Positions 38,801 through 50,280 of a DNA stretch of 64,000 nt are shown here, piece by piece (position 1 is the first letter of the stretch; every line of letters begins with the position of its first letter). The stretch covers positions 47,564,473-47,628,472 of the forward strand of contig NC_052046.1 in NCBI RefSeq assembly GCF_015832195.1, written 5' to 3'. The translations under genes were made by a program, and so were the position numbers. A model generated the notes under the pieces. That model was given only the letters and a program-made list of their open reading frames with translations, did not search any database and had not been told where the DNA came from. The stretch comes from Motacilla alba alba (lineage: Eukaryota; Chordata; Aves; Passeriformes; Motacillidae).

Positions 38801-40668
38801 GTGCTATATGCAGCCCACATCAGGATGTAAAGTGGGCTAGACAGCAGGAGACAATTAAGAGACAGTGGGCCTTAGTAATCAAATGAAATACAATCAGTAA
38901 GGCAATAAACAATGAGGCACTGCCTAGGGAGGTCTCCAGGCACTGTTGCAACTAAAACCTGTCAGCTGGCACATTGCTGCCAGCAGCCCCTGTGGCCGTC
39001 CAAGACAGTGGCCAATCCAGCCTCCTCTCTGCCAGCAGCATGTACAATAGCATATATTACAACAATACAGTAACAATTGTGGTGTCAATAGCATTGATTG
39101 TGATATTCACAAGTTCCTTTTGAAAAATATTTTTCTTGCTGTTACAGTTACTGTGTAGAAACACATTTCCAATTCCAGAATGCAGACTTATTGCACACAA
39201 AAAGTGACGTGGTAAATCATGGCTCAAAATTCAGAAGCAGATGTCTTCCTTCCTGTCTGCATCTCTGAGACAGCACCACAGCATTGTTAGGATGTTTCTG
39301 AGGTGATGTTTGAGGGGAGTGTCCAAACTCAGTTTGTCTCCCCATGCTTTTCCTGGAAATGCATGGAACATTATGTGTTTGTGTCTAGGCTCTGCTTGCC
39401 CTAGACATTTTGGAAGTATACTACTTGTAGGGAGTATAACCAGTGGCAGCATCAACCTTAACCCAGTCACTGTAATATCTCTCAAACTAACATGGAAATT
39501 TAAAAAAATCTTGCTATACATTTCTTTGTTGTTGTAATAGTGTAACTCACACAAAGACTTTTTTTCTACAATAATAGTTTCAGAAATTTTTTCTAGATTT
39601 TTCAAGTTTATGACTTTTCCGTAGAATAAAATTTACTTTAACTATATTCGTGTCTTTTGTGATAGTCAGAAATATAGTCAGAAATATAAAACATTCAAAC
39701 TGAAACACAAGCTGAGATCAGCCTTTTCTGAATAGAGAAAATTTATTTTCTTCTTTTCTGGAGCATTCCACTAGTCATTCCCTGTATAAGGAAGTTCAAG
39801 ATATAATAATTCAATGTGTTTAATTCAGTAAAGGTATGGATATAGTGTGATAGAGAAATCCTAGAACACATTTAGATATAGTTGCGCATATTTGCAAATC
39901 AGACTTGAGAAGTTTCACAGAGTCTGTAAACAAACTGACCTGACAGCAGCAGCATTATGGATTTTGTAAATTTTTTACAAGGAAAGGTAATGAATTTTGC
40001 AACAAAAATTATTTTACAGCAAATTAACTGTTTTTTTAGCTTGTAAAACTGTTACTCAGATATGCAAAATAATATTAGTTAAGGAAGTATATATGCCATA
40101 CTTTGTTGTCAAAATATTGTTTATATCTGCTACTCATCCTTATAAAGCAATTTTAAGACTGTTTTCAAGAAGAACTTGAAATTTGGTGTTCAATTTTCCC
40201 TCTAGATGCGTAAGTCTGCTCACCATACAGTGTAACTTTCTTGGGGCAATGGTTATATCTTAAAAGTTTTTTAATAAGTTGCAGTATGAAGAAAAATTTA
40301 CTAGTCTCTGTGGAGTAACCCATAGAAAACTAGATCCACTGATGTTGGTGCAAAGTAGAGGTTGCCCCTTCATGTGTTTCTGGGAGTATGCATGTCCCAT
40401 GGGATTCATAGTTCATAAAGGGAAGACAGAATGAAGAGGCTTTAAACTGTATCAGGTTCTCCACAGATCTCTCATAGACAATGCACTGAATTGCCTCATC
40501 TTTTTTTTTCTGAGTTAATGTCCCCATTTTTAAGCTAGTTCTCACTGGAATGTATTATCCCACCTTTGTGGCTGACTTCCCACAGGGAGGAGGGACCAGT
40601 GGGCTCTGGAACTTTACTTTATTCCCAGTAGTAAAGTTCCATGTTAAATTCTGAAGGAGTATAAAAAG
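38801..40668. other. Intergenic, nothing recognised
   Basis: The first 260 bases are moderately GC-rich (for example tgccagcagcccctgtggcc near 38968) and may be another decayed repeat. The rest is AT-rich and unremarkable. The minus frame at 39231-39605 (124 codons) has no recognisable domain. Confidence 0.5.
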
Positions 40669-41650
40669 GTCACAGAATCATAATTTCATATGATTTCATA
40701 ATCCTGAAATTCAAGGGACCTGCAAGAACCATCAAGTTCATCGAGTTCCTGGTCTTGTACAGGACAAACCTAAAAATCACATCATGTGTCTGAGAGCATT
40801 ACCCAAACTGTTCTTGAACTCTGGCAGATTTAGTGCCTTGACCACTTCCTGGGGAACCCGTTGCAGTGACCAACTGCTCTCTGGGTGAAAAGCATTCCCC
40901 TGGTATCCATCCTAATGCCTCCAGCACAGTTTCATGTCATTCCCTCAGGTCCTTTCACTGGTCACCAGAGACAAGAGATCAGTGCCTGTTCCTCCTCTTC
41001 ACCTCATGAGGAAGTCGTCACTGGTCTTTTCATTGACCAGTGTCCTCATCTTCCTTCCACACACTACTTTCCAGCATTTCATTCTGTACGTCCAGAACTG
41101 ACCCATCCCAGGTGCAAGTCCAGCATTTGTCTTTGTTAAACTTCATATAGCCAGTGATTTCCCAGCCCTCTGCTTCGTGGAGGTCTTTCTACAGGGACTC
41201 TCTGCCTTTCTGCCTGAGGGAGTCAACAGCTACTCTCCATTTTGTATCATCAGCAAACTTACTTACCGTTTCCCAAGTCCTGCATCTGAGTCATTTATGA
41301 AGGTGTTCAAGAACACTGGCCCTAGGGTGGGGCTCTGTGGAACCCTGCCAGTGACAGGTTCCCAGTTTTATGTCACCCCATTCACTGTAACCCTTTGTGT
41401 TTGACCCATGAGCCAGCTGCTCACCCATCACAGGATGTGTTTATCCAGCTGTGTGCTGGACATTTGGTCCAGAAGGATTCTGAGAGAGACAGTGTCAGAA
41501 GCTTTACCAAAGTCCAAAGAAAATTACATCAATTGGACTCCATTGGTCAACTGAGTGGGTTACCTTGTTGTAAAAAGAGATTAAGTTTGTCAACCAGGGC
41601 AAACTTGTGGGCATATGTAAAATTGCCTCGCACAAATTGGCTGAAGTTGT
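40669..41650 (-). mobile_element. CR1 LINE, about 1 kb
   Basis: Reverse-strand CR1 of an older subfamily. It has the tail block near 40669 (tcacagaatcataatttcat), 'accacttcctggggaacccg', 'ccagaactgacccatccc', 'catcagcaaacttacttacc', 'ggccctagggtggggctctg' and 'gaagctttaccaaagtccaa'. These last blocks correspond to the C-terminal ORF2 and 3' region. The upstream edge near 41650 fades gradually. The stretch 41650-41780 may be more of the same LINE, but I cannot confirm it. The + frame at 41395-41778 (127 codons) is antisense to the LINE. Confidence 0.85.
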
Positions 41651-43059
41651 GCATCTCAGATGATCCAGACTGGCATTTTATGTCTGCAGTACACAACTAC
41701 CATGAGTTTTCTAGGAGCATTAAAATGTTTGTTGACATGCTGCCCCATAAGAGTGTATTATCCAGCAGGTATCTCTAAGGAAATTGGTGTATTGGCTCAC
41801 TGTCTGTGACAAGCACATGTGCTGGAGGCACAAGACAAAAGTTCATTCCCTATCTTCTTTGACTTAATTTCGCCTGCAGGCATTTTGAAACATAAAGTCC
41901 TAGGAAAAGCTCGCTTTCCTCTCAGCAAAGTGTCATTTTACTGCAGACAAGCATTTAATGAAAGAAAAATAATACTAATGATGACTCTGGAGTGTGCACA
42001 TAGGATTATCTTGTTCTACTTGGTGGCTCTGATGTAGCTGAGGTACTAAATGATACTTTTTGGGTAGGCATAAGCGCTGGCTTGAACTGAGCTAACATTT
42101 TCAGGTTTGTTTTGTGCAGGATCCTAAAGAGAATTCTTAGAGTGGCCCGTTCTGTTGGTGGGGGTCTTTTTGGCTGTGGTTTTTTTTTGTTGTTTGCTGG
42201 TTTGATAATATCTTTTTTATTCTCTCCACTTGTCTCAAAGTGGTCTTCGAGACTTTTAGAGGACAATAGGATAATATGTCTTGATCAGATCTTGTTTTCA
42301 GATACATTATAAATCTTGCAAAACCTTTTTCTAAAAGAAATCTTTAGAAAATCTATTGCTGGTTATGGGTGCAATTTCAGTATTTATTAATATTTTTAAA
42401 TTACTTAATTTTCCAGGGATATATCAGTTCTTTCTAGTTTCTTAGAAAACTAGAAAACTTTTCTAGTTCTAAAGGTTCTAAAATATTATTTCCAAGTACA
42501 CAGTGAAGATAGCCAGGTTTCTAGTATTTCATGAATCTTTGATGTTTCCCTGACTTTTCAGGTATTCACATAGTGATTGGCACATATGGACAGTTTGGCT
42601 GGAGCAATGATTCCTTTTTGACTAATGGAAAGTTAGGATTATCTAACAAGCATATTTCAACATGCAAATTGTGGAGGACTACAGATATGTGGCCTCAGCC
42701 AAGTAAACTCATGATAAAGTGAAAAATAAAAGTGTGAACATTTTTCACACACATGAGTTATGGAAGTGTTAGCTATGATTATATGGGAATTTGAAATTAA
42801 AACATTGAAATATGATTTAGAAATTGTTGAATAAGGAGAAGGAACAGAAGTGAGCTTAACTACACTGGGAGGTATCTGTTTCACTCTCTACCTGCAAAAA
42901 GGGCTTGTACAACATGTTGAAATATCATGTAATATGCCCCTGATATACATATATAAAATTTCTTTTTATATTAAAATAAAAACAATTTAAATTTTTTTAA
43001 ATTAAAATTTTCTTTTAAATTAAAATTTTATTTTCTGAGCTTTTCAGTGCTCATTAGAG
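41651..43059. other. Intergenic, nothing recognised
   Basis: AT-rich DNA with a T-rich run near 42181-42188 and a very AT-rich, near-palindromic patch of TTTAAATT words at about 42965-43035. No exon or RNA gene was recognised. Confidence 0.5.
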
Positions 43060-43855
43060 GACTGGGCAATCACCAGCCATATGAAGTTCAATAAAGCAAA
43101 CTGCTGGATTCTGCACCTGGGATGGGGCAACCCTGGATGAACTTGCAGACTGAGGAATGAGATGCTGGAGACCAGTGCCAACAAAGAGACCTGGGGGACC
43201 TAGTCAGTGGCAAGTTGAACACGAGCCAGCAGTGCCCTGGCAGCCAGGAGTGCCAGCCCTGTCCAGGGGTGCATCAGGCACAGCATGGCCAGCTGGGCAA
43301 GGGAGGGGATTTTTCTGCTCTGCTCTGAGCTGAGGTGGCCTCACCTCGAGTGCTGGGGGCAGTTTTGGGTGACACAACATAATAAAAACATCAAACTGTT
43401 AGAGAGTGTCTAAAGGACAGTGGAGACCCTTGAGAGAAAGCAGTATGAGGAAGGGCTGAGGACACTTGGTCTGCTCAGCCTAGAGGAGACTGAGGGGAGC
43501 CCTCACTGCAGGTACAACTTCCTCATGCACGGAAGAAGAGGGGCGGGCACTGATCTCTGCTCTGTGGTGATCTGTGACAGGACCCTGGGGAATGGCCTGA
43601 AATTGTGTCAGGGAAGGTTTAAATAGGATGTTAGGAAAAAATTCTTCTCCCAGAGGGAGATTGGATACTAGATCAGACTCCCCAGGGAAGCGGTCACAGC
43701 ACCATCCTGACAAAGTTCAAGAAATGTTTGGGCAATGTTCTCAGGCACATGTGACTCTTGGGGATGGTGCACTACAGGACCAGGAGTTGAACTCAATGGT
43801 CCTTGTGGATCCCTTCCAAATCACACCTTATTCTGTGATTCTGCAATTTCCCTTT
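43060..43855 (+). mobile_element. CR1 LINE, about 800 bases
   Basis: Forward-strand CR1 3' end. It starts near 'gggcaatcaccagccatatg', runs through 'ccaggagtgccagccctgtc', 'gggtgcatcaggcacagcat', 'gaggaagggctgaggacact', 'aggatgttaggaaaaaattc' and 'gaagcggtcacagcaccatc', and ends with the 3' tail 'tccaaatcacaccttattctgtgattctg' (blocks near 43818-43846). It is 5'-truncated, with an A-rich insertion near 43380. Confidence 0.9.
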
Positions 43856-46800
43856 CTCATCCAAAGTTACAATAATAATTCTGACATTTTTCTTTGGAAA
43901 AAATAATCTCACAAACTGGTTTGTCTTGCAGGATTACATACTTCAATAGAGAGTAAATGCATTAAGCAAAAATTAAGTCTCCTTAGCTGATATTTTTTTC
44001 TTATTCTGGTTAGAATATTATCCTTTGCAGAAATGGAAATTTTGGGGACTTAATCAGCAACTTTTTCTCCTGTTGGCTGTAAGAGGGCCAATTTCCCTCT
44101 CTCTTCCAAATAAATCTGATCACAAAATTGAAATAAGAAGGTCTAGATTATCAGATGATTGAATACTTATAAGTATAGACCCAGTGGCTTTTTTGAAATA
44201 AAATTGTTCAGTCTGGTTGATAGTTGGATCAAAATATTCTCTTTGTTTTGTCTTGCCAAATCTTGTCAAAGAAATTAATATTTATCTTCCCCTGATACTG
44301 TGTTTCTGTGTAAACCACTTGTTCTGGTTGCACTAGATAAAATCTATTAAGTAATAGGCAATCTGATCCCTGTCTTGGGTGGATCTGAAAGTATTTTTCA
44401 CTTAATATGACAAAGTTTAAAGATGTCATTTTGTCTGGAATGTAAAGACGCGTCTGTAAGGACAAGACGTGCTTTTAGTCCATTTATGAGCGCTGAAGAC
44501 AAATCTTTTATGCCAGTCACCCTACTTTGGAGGTCTCAGGATTCCAGCACGAAGAGTTTGAGACGCCATGATATGGGATGGATCATGAATCTTTCTATCT
44601 GCTCATGTACTGAGAGGAAGTTAACTTAACCCACAACTGAGTGCACATGTTTTTCTTCTTCCCCAGAATGCTGGACCTGTGGACTTCTTTCCTGTGGACT
44701 TCTAAAGACAATGGCTGACAGCAGTTAATAGAGGTGTAGGTGTTGTGGAGGGGGAAATGGGCTGGGCAGAAATATCTGTTCCTCCTTATGGATTGTAGGG
44801 GGATCCACAAACTAAGCAGCAGGCTAAGGAAAAATAAATTTGTTACAGTTTGTGTAAATGAAATCCTAAATTCCTGGATAATCCTTTTCCTCTTCAGGCA
44901 AAATTTTTATCCTTCATAAGGTCAAGTTCCTTCCTCAAACTTTCAGGTGACGTTTGTTTGCCTAAGAGGTGATTGGCATTGGTAACTGCGGAAACATGAG
45001 AAAGTTTTTTTCTTGCACAGCTATTGAGTGAGAGTTGTAAGTGCTTCACTCTTTCTCCATTATTAATAAATAAATTATTTAATTGAAAAATGGGCACATT
45101 GCATGATAATAAACTATGGCTGCAAGGAGAAGCCTTAAACTAATGCAAAGTTAATAGGTTGGATTTATTCCTGTTAATATCTATTTTATTTATGAAGTTA
45201 GTATCTGTTTGTTTATTTTTTTGAGTCATAAGGTGTTTTTCAGAAATGAACTTATTCCCCTGAAATAAAAAGGCAATTGTTGCAAGTGTCTATCTTGTAT
45301 TGTACTTGTTAAAAAAACCTAAGGAAGTAGGAAATATACCAAGGAGTCAAAGGACATAAATTAAGACGAAAAAGCAAGTAACGTGTTAAGAAGAAAGTGT
45401 GAGTATATCTGATATCTGCAAAATAACAGATCCTTCACTGTCTTGTTTCTGGTTGCTTAAATCTTCAGTATAAAGATTTATCTTGTGTCATCAAAATTAA
45501 GAGTATGTTTGTAACATGGCTTATCTTCCATGAGAAACAATCTTATAAACAGGCAATCTTATAAACTATGATATCAATGTTTCCCAATTTAAATTTTACT
45601 CTCTACTGTAAAACTGAAAATCAACAGCAGGATTGTTTCTTCACCTTTATTAAGATCTGTGTATTACTATAGTGCCAAGGAATCAAACTGAGAAGTATCA
45701 GGGGACTAATCTGTTCAAGACAGCAAAAATATCTTCACGTGTCTCCAAAGGAGAGCATTTTCAAAGAGACCTGGCTGCAAGATACCAATTCCTCTCTGAA
45801 TGGCATGTGGAAAAAGGATGAGGCTCAGGATACCAACCAAAGTTCTCTTTTTCATCACCTGTTGCCAGAAAATCCCTCTTCACTGAATTTGAGGTGTTGA
45901 GTCATTGAAGCAAGGTAAACAATATGTAAGGATTCATTACTTCTGTTCTTTTGATTCCACATGCAATGGACACAACCAAGAACTGATCTAGCCCTGTTTA
46001 ATCCTTCTATCAAATAATAGTTTTTAATAGCATTTTTTGTTTATTTGTTTGTTTTTGTAATATGAAACTCTAATAGCTAAGACGAAATATCAGTGGATGG
46101 GTAGTTTACAAGAGGGTTTCCAAGTATGGCCAAAGTGTCTGGGGGGGTCTATCACAGATTCCTTATACATGCTGGTAAAAGTCTCAATAGAAGTTAGTCA
46201 GCACTTAAAATAAACTCAGAACTCAAGTAAATACCAAAACAATTCCCCAGTAAGCATCTATTTCCCTCAAATCCCACTGTAGATTGTTTAAATCTGGAAA
46301 CGTAAAAAATATTTAGGTTCTATAGTAGAGACAATTTTAATTTCTAAGGATAGTATCAATATTTGGCATCCAGGATCACAAGTCCTGTGAACAGTGCCAA
46401 TATTGAGAGACCTATGAGAAATTCAGCAATGTGGACATTCTTGAACTGAACAATTTTTAAACTGTCTTCTTGCCTAAACAATCTTACAACCATTTTCTTT
46501 GCAAAATCTTGATACTCTATGTTTCCTTTTGCATGAAAATATTACCAAAAATATTATTTTTATGATTATATGCTTCTATAGTGTTGAGATCTTGCAGAAC
46601 AAACTGCAAGTTTGTATTTGAGAGCTGTTGTAATAGTGAGTTTGCAACAAATACAGGTAGATGACATATAAATTATAACAAATAATATTATGGTTTGCTT
46701 CTGGTGGACATCTTGGATGTGGCATTAGAGTTACATGTCTGGCATTGCTGGAATAGTTAATTTTGAGTTGCCAGTGGCAAAAGCTACAGTAGAGACACCA

Positions 46801-47217
46801 TTAATTTACAGGTGGAACACCTGGGAGACATTTATACTACATGTGGTGGCTGGCTGTAGAGGAAAAGAATGAGAAGGCTACAAACTCTGGTCATGTTTAA
46901 AATTACATGAAAAATTGAGACACAAAGGAGAGGGAAAAAGTATTAGCTAGCCCACCTGAATTAACACTTCACAGTGAGTACAATCTTTGGAGATATTTCA
47001 GACAGGGTTCACCCATTCATGCTGTTACTGGATACTGTGCAGTGATGACAATATGTGGGTCTCAGTCTGACCCTTTTAATCTTTGGACTGATGAAAGAGA
47101 AGAATGCTTGGAAACATAGTACACATCAAAGGGAAAAGAATTTGTAAGAAAAACGATAACCTTTGAAGATGAGCTACTGTTTGGAAGCATTTTGTCACAA
47201 CTTGAAAGATAGTTCAT
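43856..47217. other. Intergenic, nothing recognised
   Basis: About 3.4 kb of AT-rich DNA. A small direct duplication of 'aatcttataaac' lies near 45537-45565. I see no repeat family, RNA gene or exon. Confidence 0.55.
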
Positions 47218-47567
47218 TGTTGCAGCCGGAATAGCAGCTAGTAAAGTCCAGGGTAAGGAAGCAAAAAGGACCTTTGCATGGTATCCACAGATGTTTTATT
47301 CAGCTGTCTGGTAAGATGTTCAGGATCCAAAGCACATATACATGGACGGTCCAGATTTCTCTCTCCTGAGGGACCCCGGCAGTGAACCTGGTCTCGGGGC
47401 AGTAAAAAGATGAGGGCCAATCAGGGAGTAGGGAAGAAGTGTCTCAGGGACATAGGAACAGACATAGGAACAGGGGAAGGAGTCAAGGGGGTCTTTACAG
47501 ATTTTTGAGGGAAGTTTCTTGTGTCTCCCTAACTCAGGGGATCCCCCTCAGGGCCTCAGGGTCTCCA
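47218..47567 (-). mobile_element. ERV LTR (left arm, minus strand)
   Basis: About 350 bases, TG at the minus-strand start (TGGAGACCC at 47567 downward) and CA at the end (GGCTGCAACA, 47227-47218). The minus strand carries a CCTGATTGGCC (CCAAT-type) box about 90 bases before the R region and AATAAA in 'gctgaataaaacatctg' (TTTATT on + at about 47294-47299). An adjacent polypurine-like tract (caaaacggggagt on minus) marks the U3 side, as expected for a 3' LTR. Confidence 0.7.
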
Positions 47568-47947
47568 TAACTCCCCGTTTTGATATTATTAAGAAAGCTT
47601 CTCTGAAGGATCAACTGAATCAACACAAAATGACAAAAACAATCAAAAGTGCCCATAAGACAATTTTCAAAATGCAAACAATTCTAAGTCCCAGTGTCCA
47701 AATAGATTTTCTTGGAGCTGGCAGGACATATGCAGGGTTTTCTTAGTATGATTTATCAGGAAACTGAGTCTTCAGCAGGGACTGGTTCTCTGTCACCTGT
47801 GGAAAGTGGTCGGCTCTGATAGAGTCTGTACAAGGTAGTGCAGGGGGTGGTGTACCTGTTGGAAAGTCCAAATCGAAATTATTAACTTCTAAGAAAAAGA
47901 TGGTTACCTTAGGGAAACTTTCCTTATTTCCCTCCCAATCGCACCCC

Positions 47948-47949
<2 letters not shown>

Positions 47950-47978
<29 letters not shown>
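47950..47978. repeat. C29 homopolymer
   Basis: An uninterrupted run of 29 C on the + strand (G on minus) inside the ERV remnant. Its length may be uncertain because such runs are hard to sequence. Confidence 0.9.
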
Positions 47979-48206
47979 GTATTGAGAAGGAACTCTGGGG
48001 AAAGGGATTAGTGGAGGGAGGCCATGGAAAGGGGGAAAAGGAGGTAGGAATTTGTGGGAACATAAAGAAGGGGTAATAGGACAATGGAAAGGAAAAGAGG
48101 ACAGTGGGAGGGGGGTAGGGAGGCCACAGGAATTGGGGAAGGAGTATTAGAAGAAGTGTGACTTATCGGACTGGAAGGTTCTTTCATGATGGAGGTGGAC
48201 TTGACT

Positions 48207-48378
48207 AGGTTCATCCCCGGGGTCCCTTGGGACAGAAAAACCCGAAGTGTCCCCATGTGTGTGCCTGGGACCCTAAACATCTTACCGGGTGGCTGAATTA
48301 AACATCTGTGGATATTATGCAAAGGCCTTTTTTGCTTCCTTATCCTGGACTTTACTAGCAGCAATTCTGGCTGCAACA
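48207..48378 (+). mobile_element. Inverted LTR R/U5 copy (right arm)
   Basis: Shares block order and most bases with the reverse complement of 47391-47218: 'aggttca', 'ccggggtccc', 'aacatcttacc', 'aacatctgtggata', 'gcttcctta.cctggacttt', 'ggctgcaaca'. The last 70 bases differ at about 8 positions and the middle differs more. The AATAAA signal is changed to AATTAA here. Upstream of 48207 the two arms show no similarity, so either the U3 was lost or this arm comes from a related LTR with a different U3. Confidence 0.75.
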
Positions 48379-50091
48379 GTTCAATATTGTAGAGAGTGAG
48401 AGCAGACACTCCTTTGTACTTTCACAAAGCTAAAGATGTATGTGTGTAGAAGGTGTGATACTCAATGAGTGTATTTTATGGAGACTGAGTGTTAGAAAAC
48501 TGAATGAAGGGTTTTTGTGATGGGACATGTCTTGTGAGGGAACTTGATCAGATGAGCCATATTCATGGAGCATTTAATTACAATCCTTATGTATAATCAT
48601 TATTTGAATGCTTTACTGCCACTGCTAATGCCCTTATGTCACTCAGTATATGCCTGTGGAATTAATTTTTATATATTCAGCTGTAATAGCAGAGTGGTAT
48701 TTTTCACAGGTAATACTGCTTAATCTGTGCAGAGATATAAGTCCAATGCCAGCTTCCTGGTTGGAAAAACTGTGGTGGATGGTGGTGTTGCAATGGCCCC
48801 GTGAAGGTTTATGACAGGCAGACGAGTGCCAGTGATCATTTAACCTGATATTAGTGTCACCTGAATCAGACTGAAACTGGGGCTTTTTAACAGATGAGTT
48901 TCACTCAACTCCTTCTTCAATTCATGTAATAAGTTAGACCCCTTCTGAATGTAGTTCATCTCATCTCTTTTAGAACCCCATTTCAAAATTGGATAAATTG
49001 TCTGCTGGAGAGGGCTCTCCGCTGACTGGAGCCTAGATGATGAATGTGGACTAGACACTGAAGTTTTAGATGATTAGTAGTGCGGCAAATCTGGTTAGCC
49101 ACAGGCTCTTATTTCACATGAGAGGCAGGTCTAACCTGAGCATAGGAAAGATTGAGGGGAATTTAGGAATAATGGGTGGTCATTGGTTGCCTCTCTCATT
49201 TCCTTTGCTAAATGAATTTTATTAAAAGACAAAATTTGTCTCCATCTGTGATAAACTTGCTATTCTATATAATCTACTAATTTAGTGTGTAGTCTGACCA
49301 AACTATTCCTTGTCACCAGGCAGCAAAATATTTCTTCAGTTCAATAGGTAGTTAAGAAACTTGCAGTTAAAATAAGCCTAAAAACTGTGTGTATATCAAA
49401 ACATTTCCACTGCTACTCTTGCTATTTTACTCAGCTTTATGTTGTGTAAGAATCATTTACAGTGTACCTTTTGTCTAAATTACTTTAATGGGCTCCAAGT
49501 CCAGATTGCATATAGTAGTATTCAGTACAGCATGATAGGTGCATTAAAACTCCAGAGCAAAATATAGACTATTTAAGATTATAGTGTCAAGAAGTACATT
49601 TTATGCTATTTGAGAAATAATGTGTTGTCATGCAATTATGGTGTGTATCCTATTATGTGTGTAAAAGGCAGAAGTAATTTCATACCCTACAACTAAATTT
49701 TATGTACTCTTGCTTTGGAACAGATCTGATGGAATTTTTTTTTATTACTGGTTTCTCAAACAGTAAGTGTTTTAAAATTTGCAAGCTGATTATGAATTTG
49801 TATCTCCAGCTACGTGAAATATGTTTTAGTGTAGACTGCAGTGGTGTCTGCTGAGTGCACTTTGCTCTTTCTTATCCCACCTCTCATTTTTCCCCCTACA
49901 CAGATAATTTCACACCTCAACTCCCTGAAAGAATTGATGGGCTGGACTAGATGGTCCAAGGGCACTAACAGAGGAATAGGAAGAATATACATACATACGT
50001 TCCTGGAATTTTGAGGGAACAAGGGAGAGGTTGAGAAAGGAGCAAAGGAATTTTTTTTTTTTTTGTAAAAGAAATAAGATTTTGAAACCAG
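48379..50091. other. Intergenic, nothing firmly recognised
   Basis: Mostly AT-rich. A slightly GC-richer patch at 48990-49060 (gagagggctctccgctgact) resembles repeat debris, but I cannot assign it. 'gggctggactagatggtcca' near 49938 resembles the last block of a CR1 3' end. It is too short and lacks the tail, so it is not called. A T14 run lies at 50051-50064. Confidence 0.45.
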
Positions 50092-50280
50092 TCCTCTCCT
50101 CTCCTCTCCTCTCCTCTCCTCTCCTCTCCTCTCCTCTCCTCTCCTCTCCTCTCCTCTCCTCTCCTCTCCTCTCCTCTCCTCTCCTCTCCTCTCCTCTCCT
50201 CTCCTCTCCTCTCCTCTCCTCTCCTCTCCTCTCCTCTCCTCTCCTCTCCTCTCCTCTCCTCTCCTCTCCTCTCCTCTCCT
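50092..50280. repeat. (TCCTC)38 pentanucleotide tract
   Basis: A 189-base array of the five-base unit CTCCT with no interruption, about 37.8 copies. It is pure pyrimidine on + and pure purine on minus. It is followed to about 50346 by less regular C/T-rich sequence, so the polypyrimidine tract is about 255 bases in total. On the minus strand it reads open as a repeated charged peptide, which is a by-product of the repeat and not a gene. Confidence 0.97.

Larger units (their letters stand above)
47218..48378 (-). mobile_element. ERV remnant with inverted LTR ends
   Basis: A 1161-base unit bounded by TGTTGCAGCC on the left and GGCTGCAACA on the right. The left part is a complete minus-strand LTR (47218-47567). 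Next to it, at 47569-47583, is a purine-rich tract on the minus strand. At 47584-47760 there is minus-strand sequence whose reading suggests a hydrophobic env-like tail, heavily disabled. The middle holds a C29 run and a Pro/Ser-rich minus-strand open stretch that could be gag-like but is not identifiable. The right 172 bases are an inverted copy of the left LTR's R/U5 part. GTTCAT (47212-47217) and GTTCAA (48379-48384) flank the unit, which suggests integration as one piece with a 6-base duplication. Alternatives are two independent insertions or a later rearrangement. Confidence 0.65.

Noticed and set aside
49918..49990. Possible CR1 3' end ('gggctggactagatggtcca')
   Set aside because: Only about 20 bases match and there is no tail repeat or upstream CR1 sequence.
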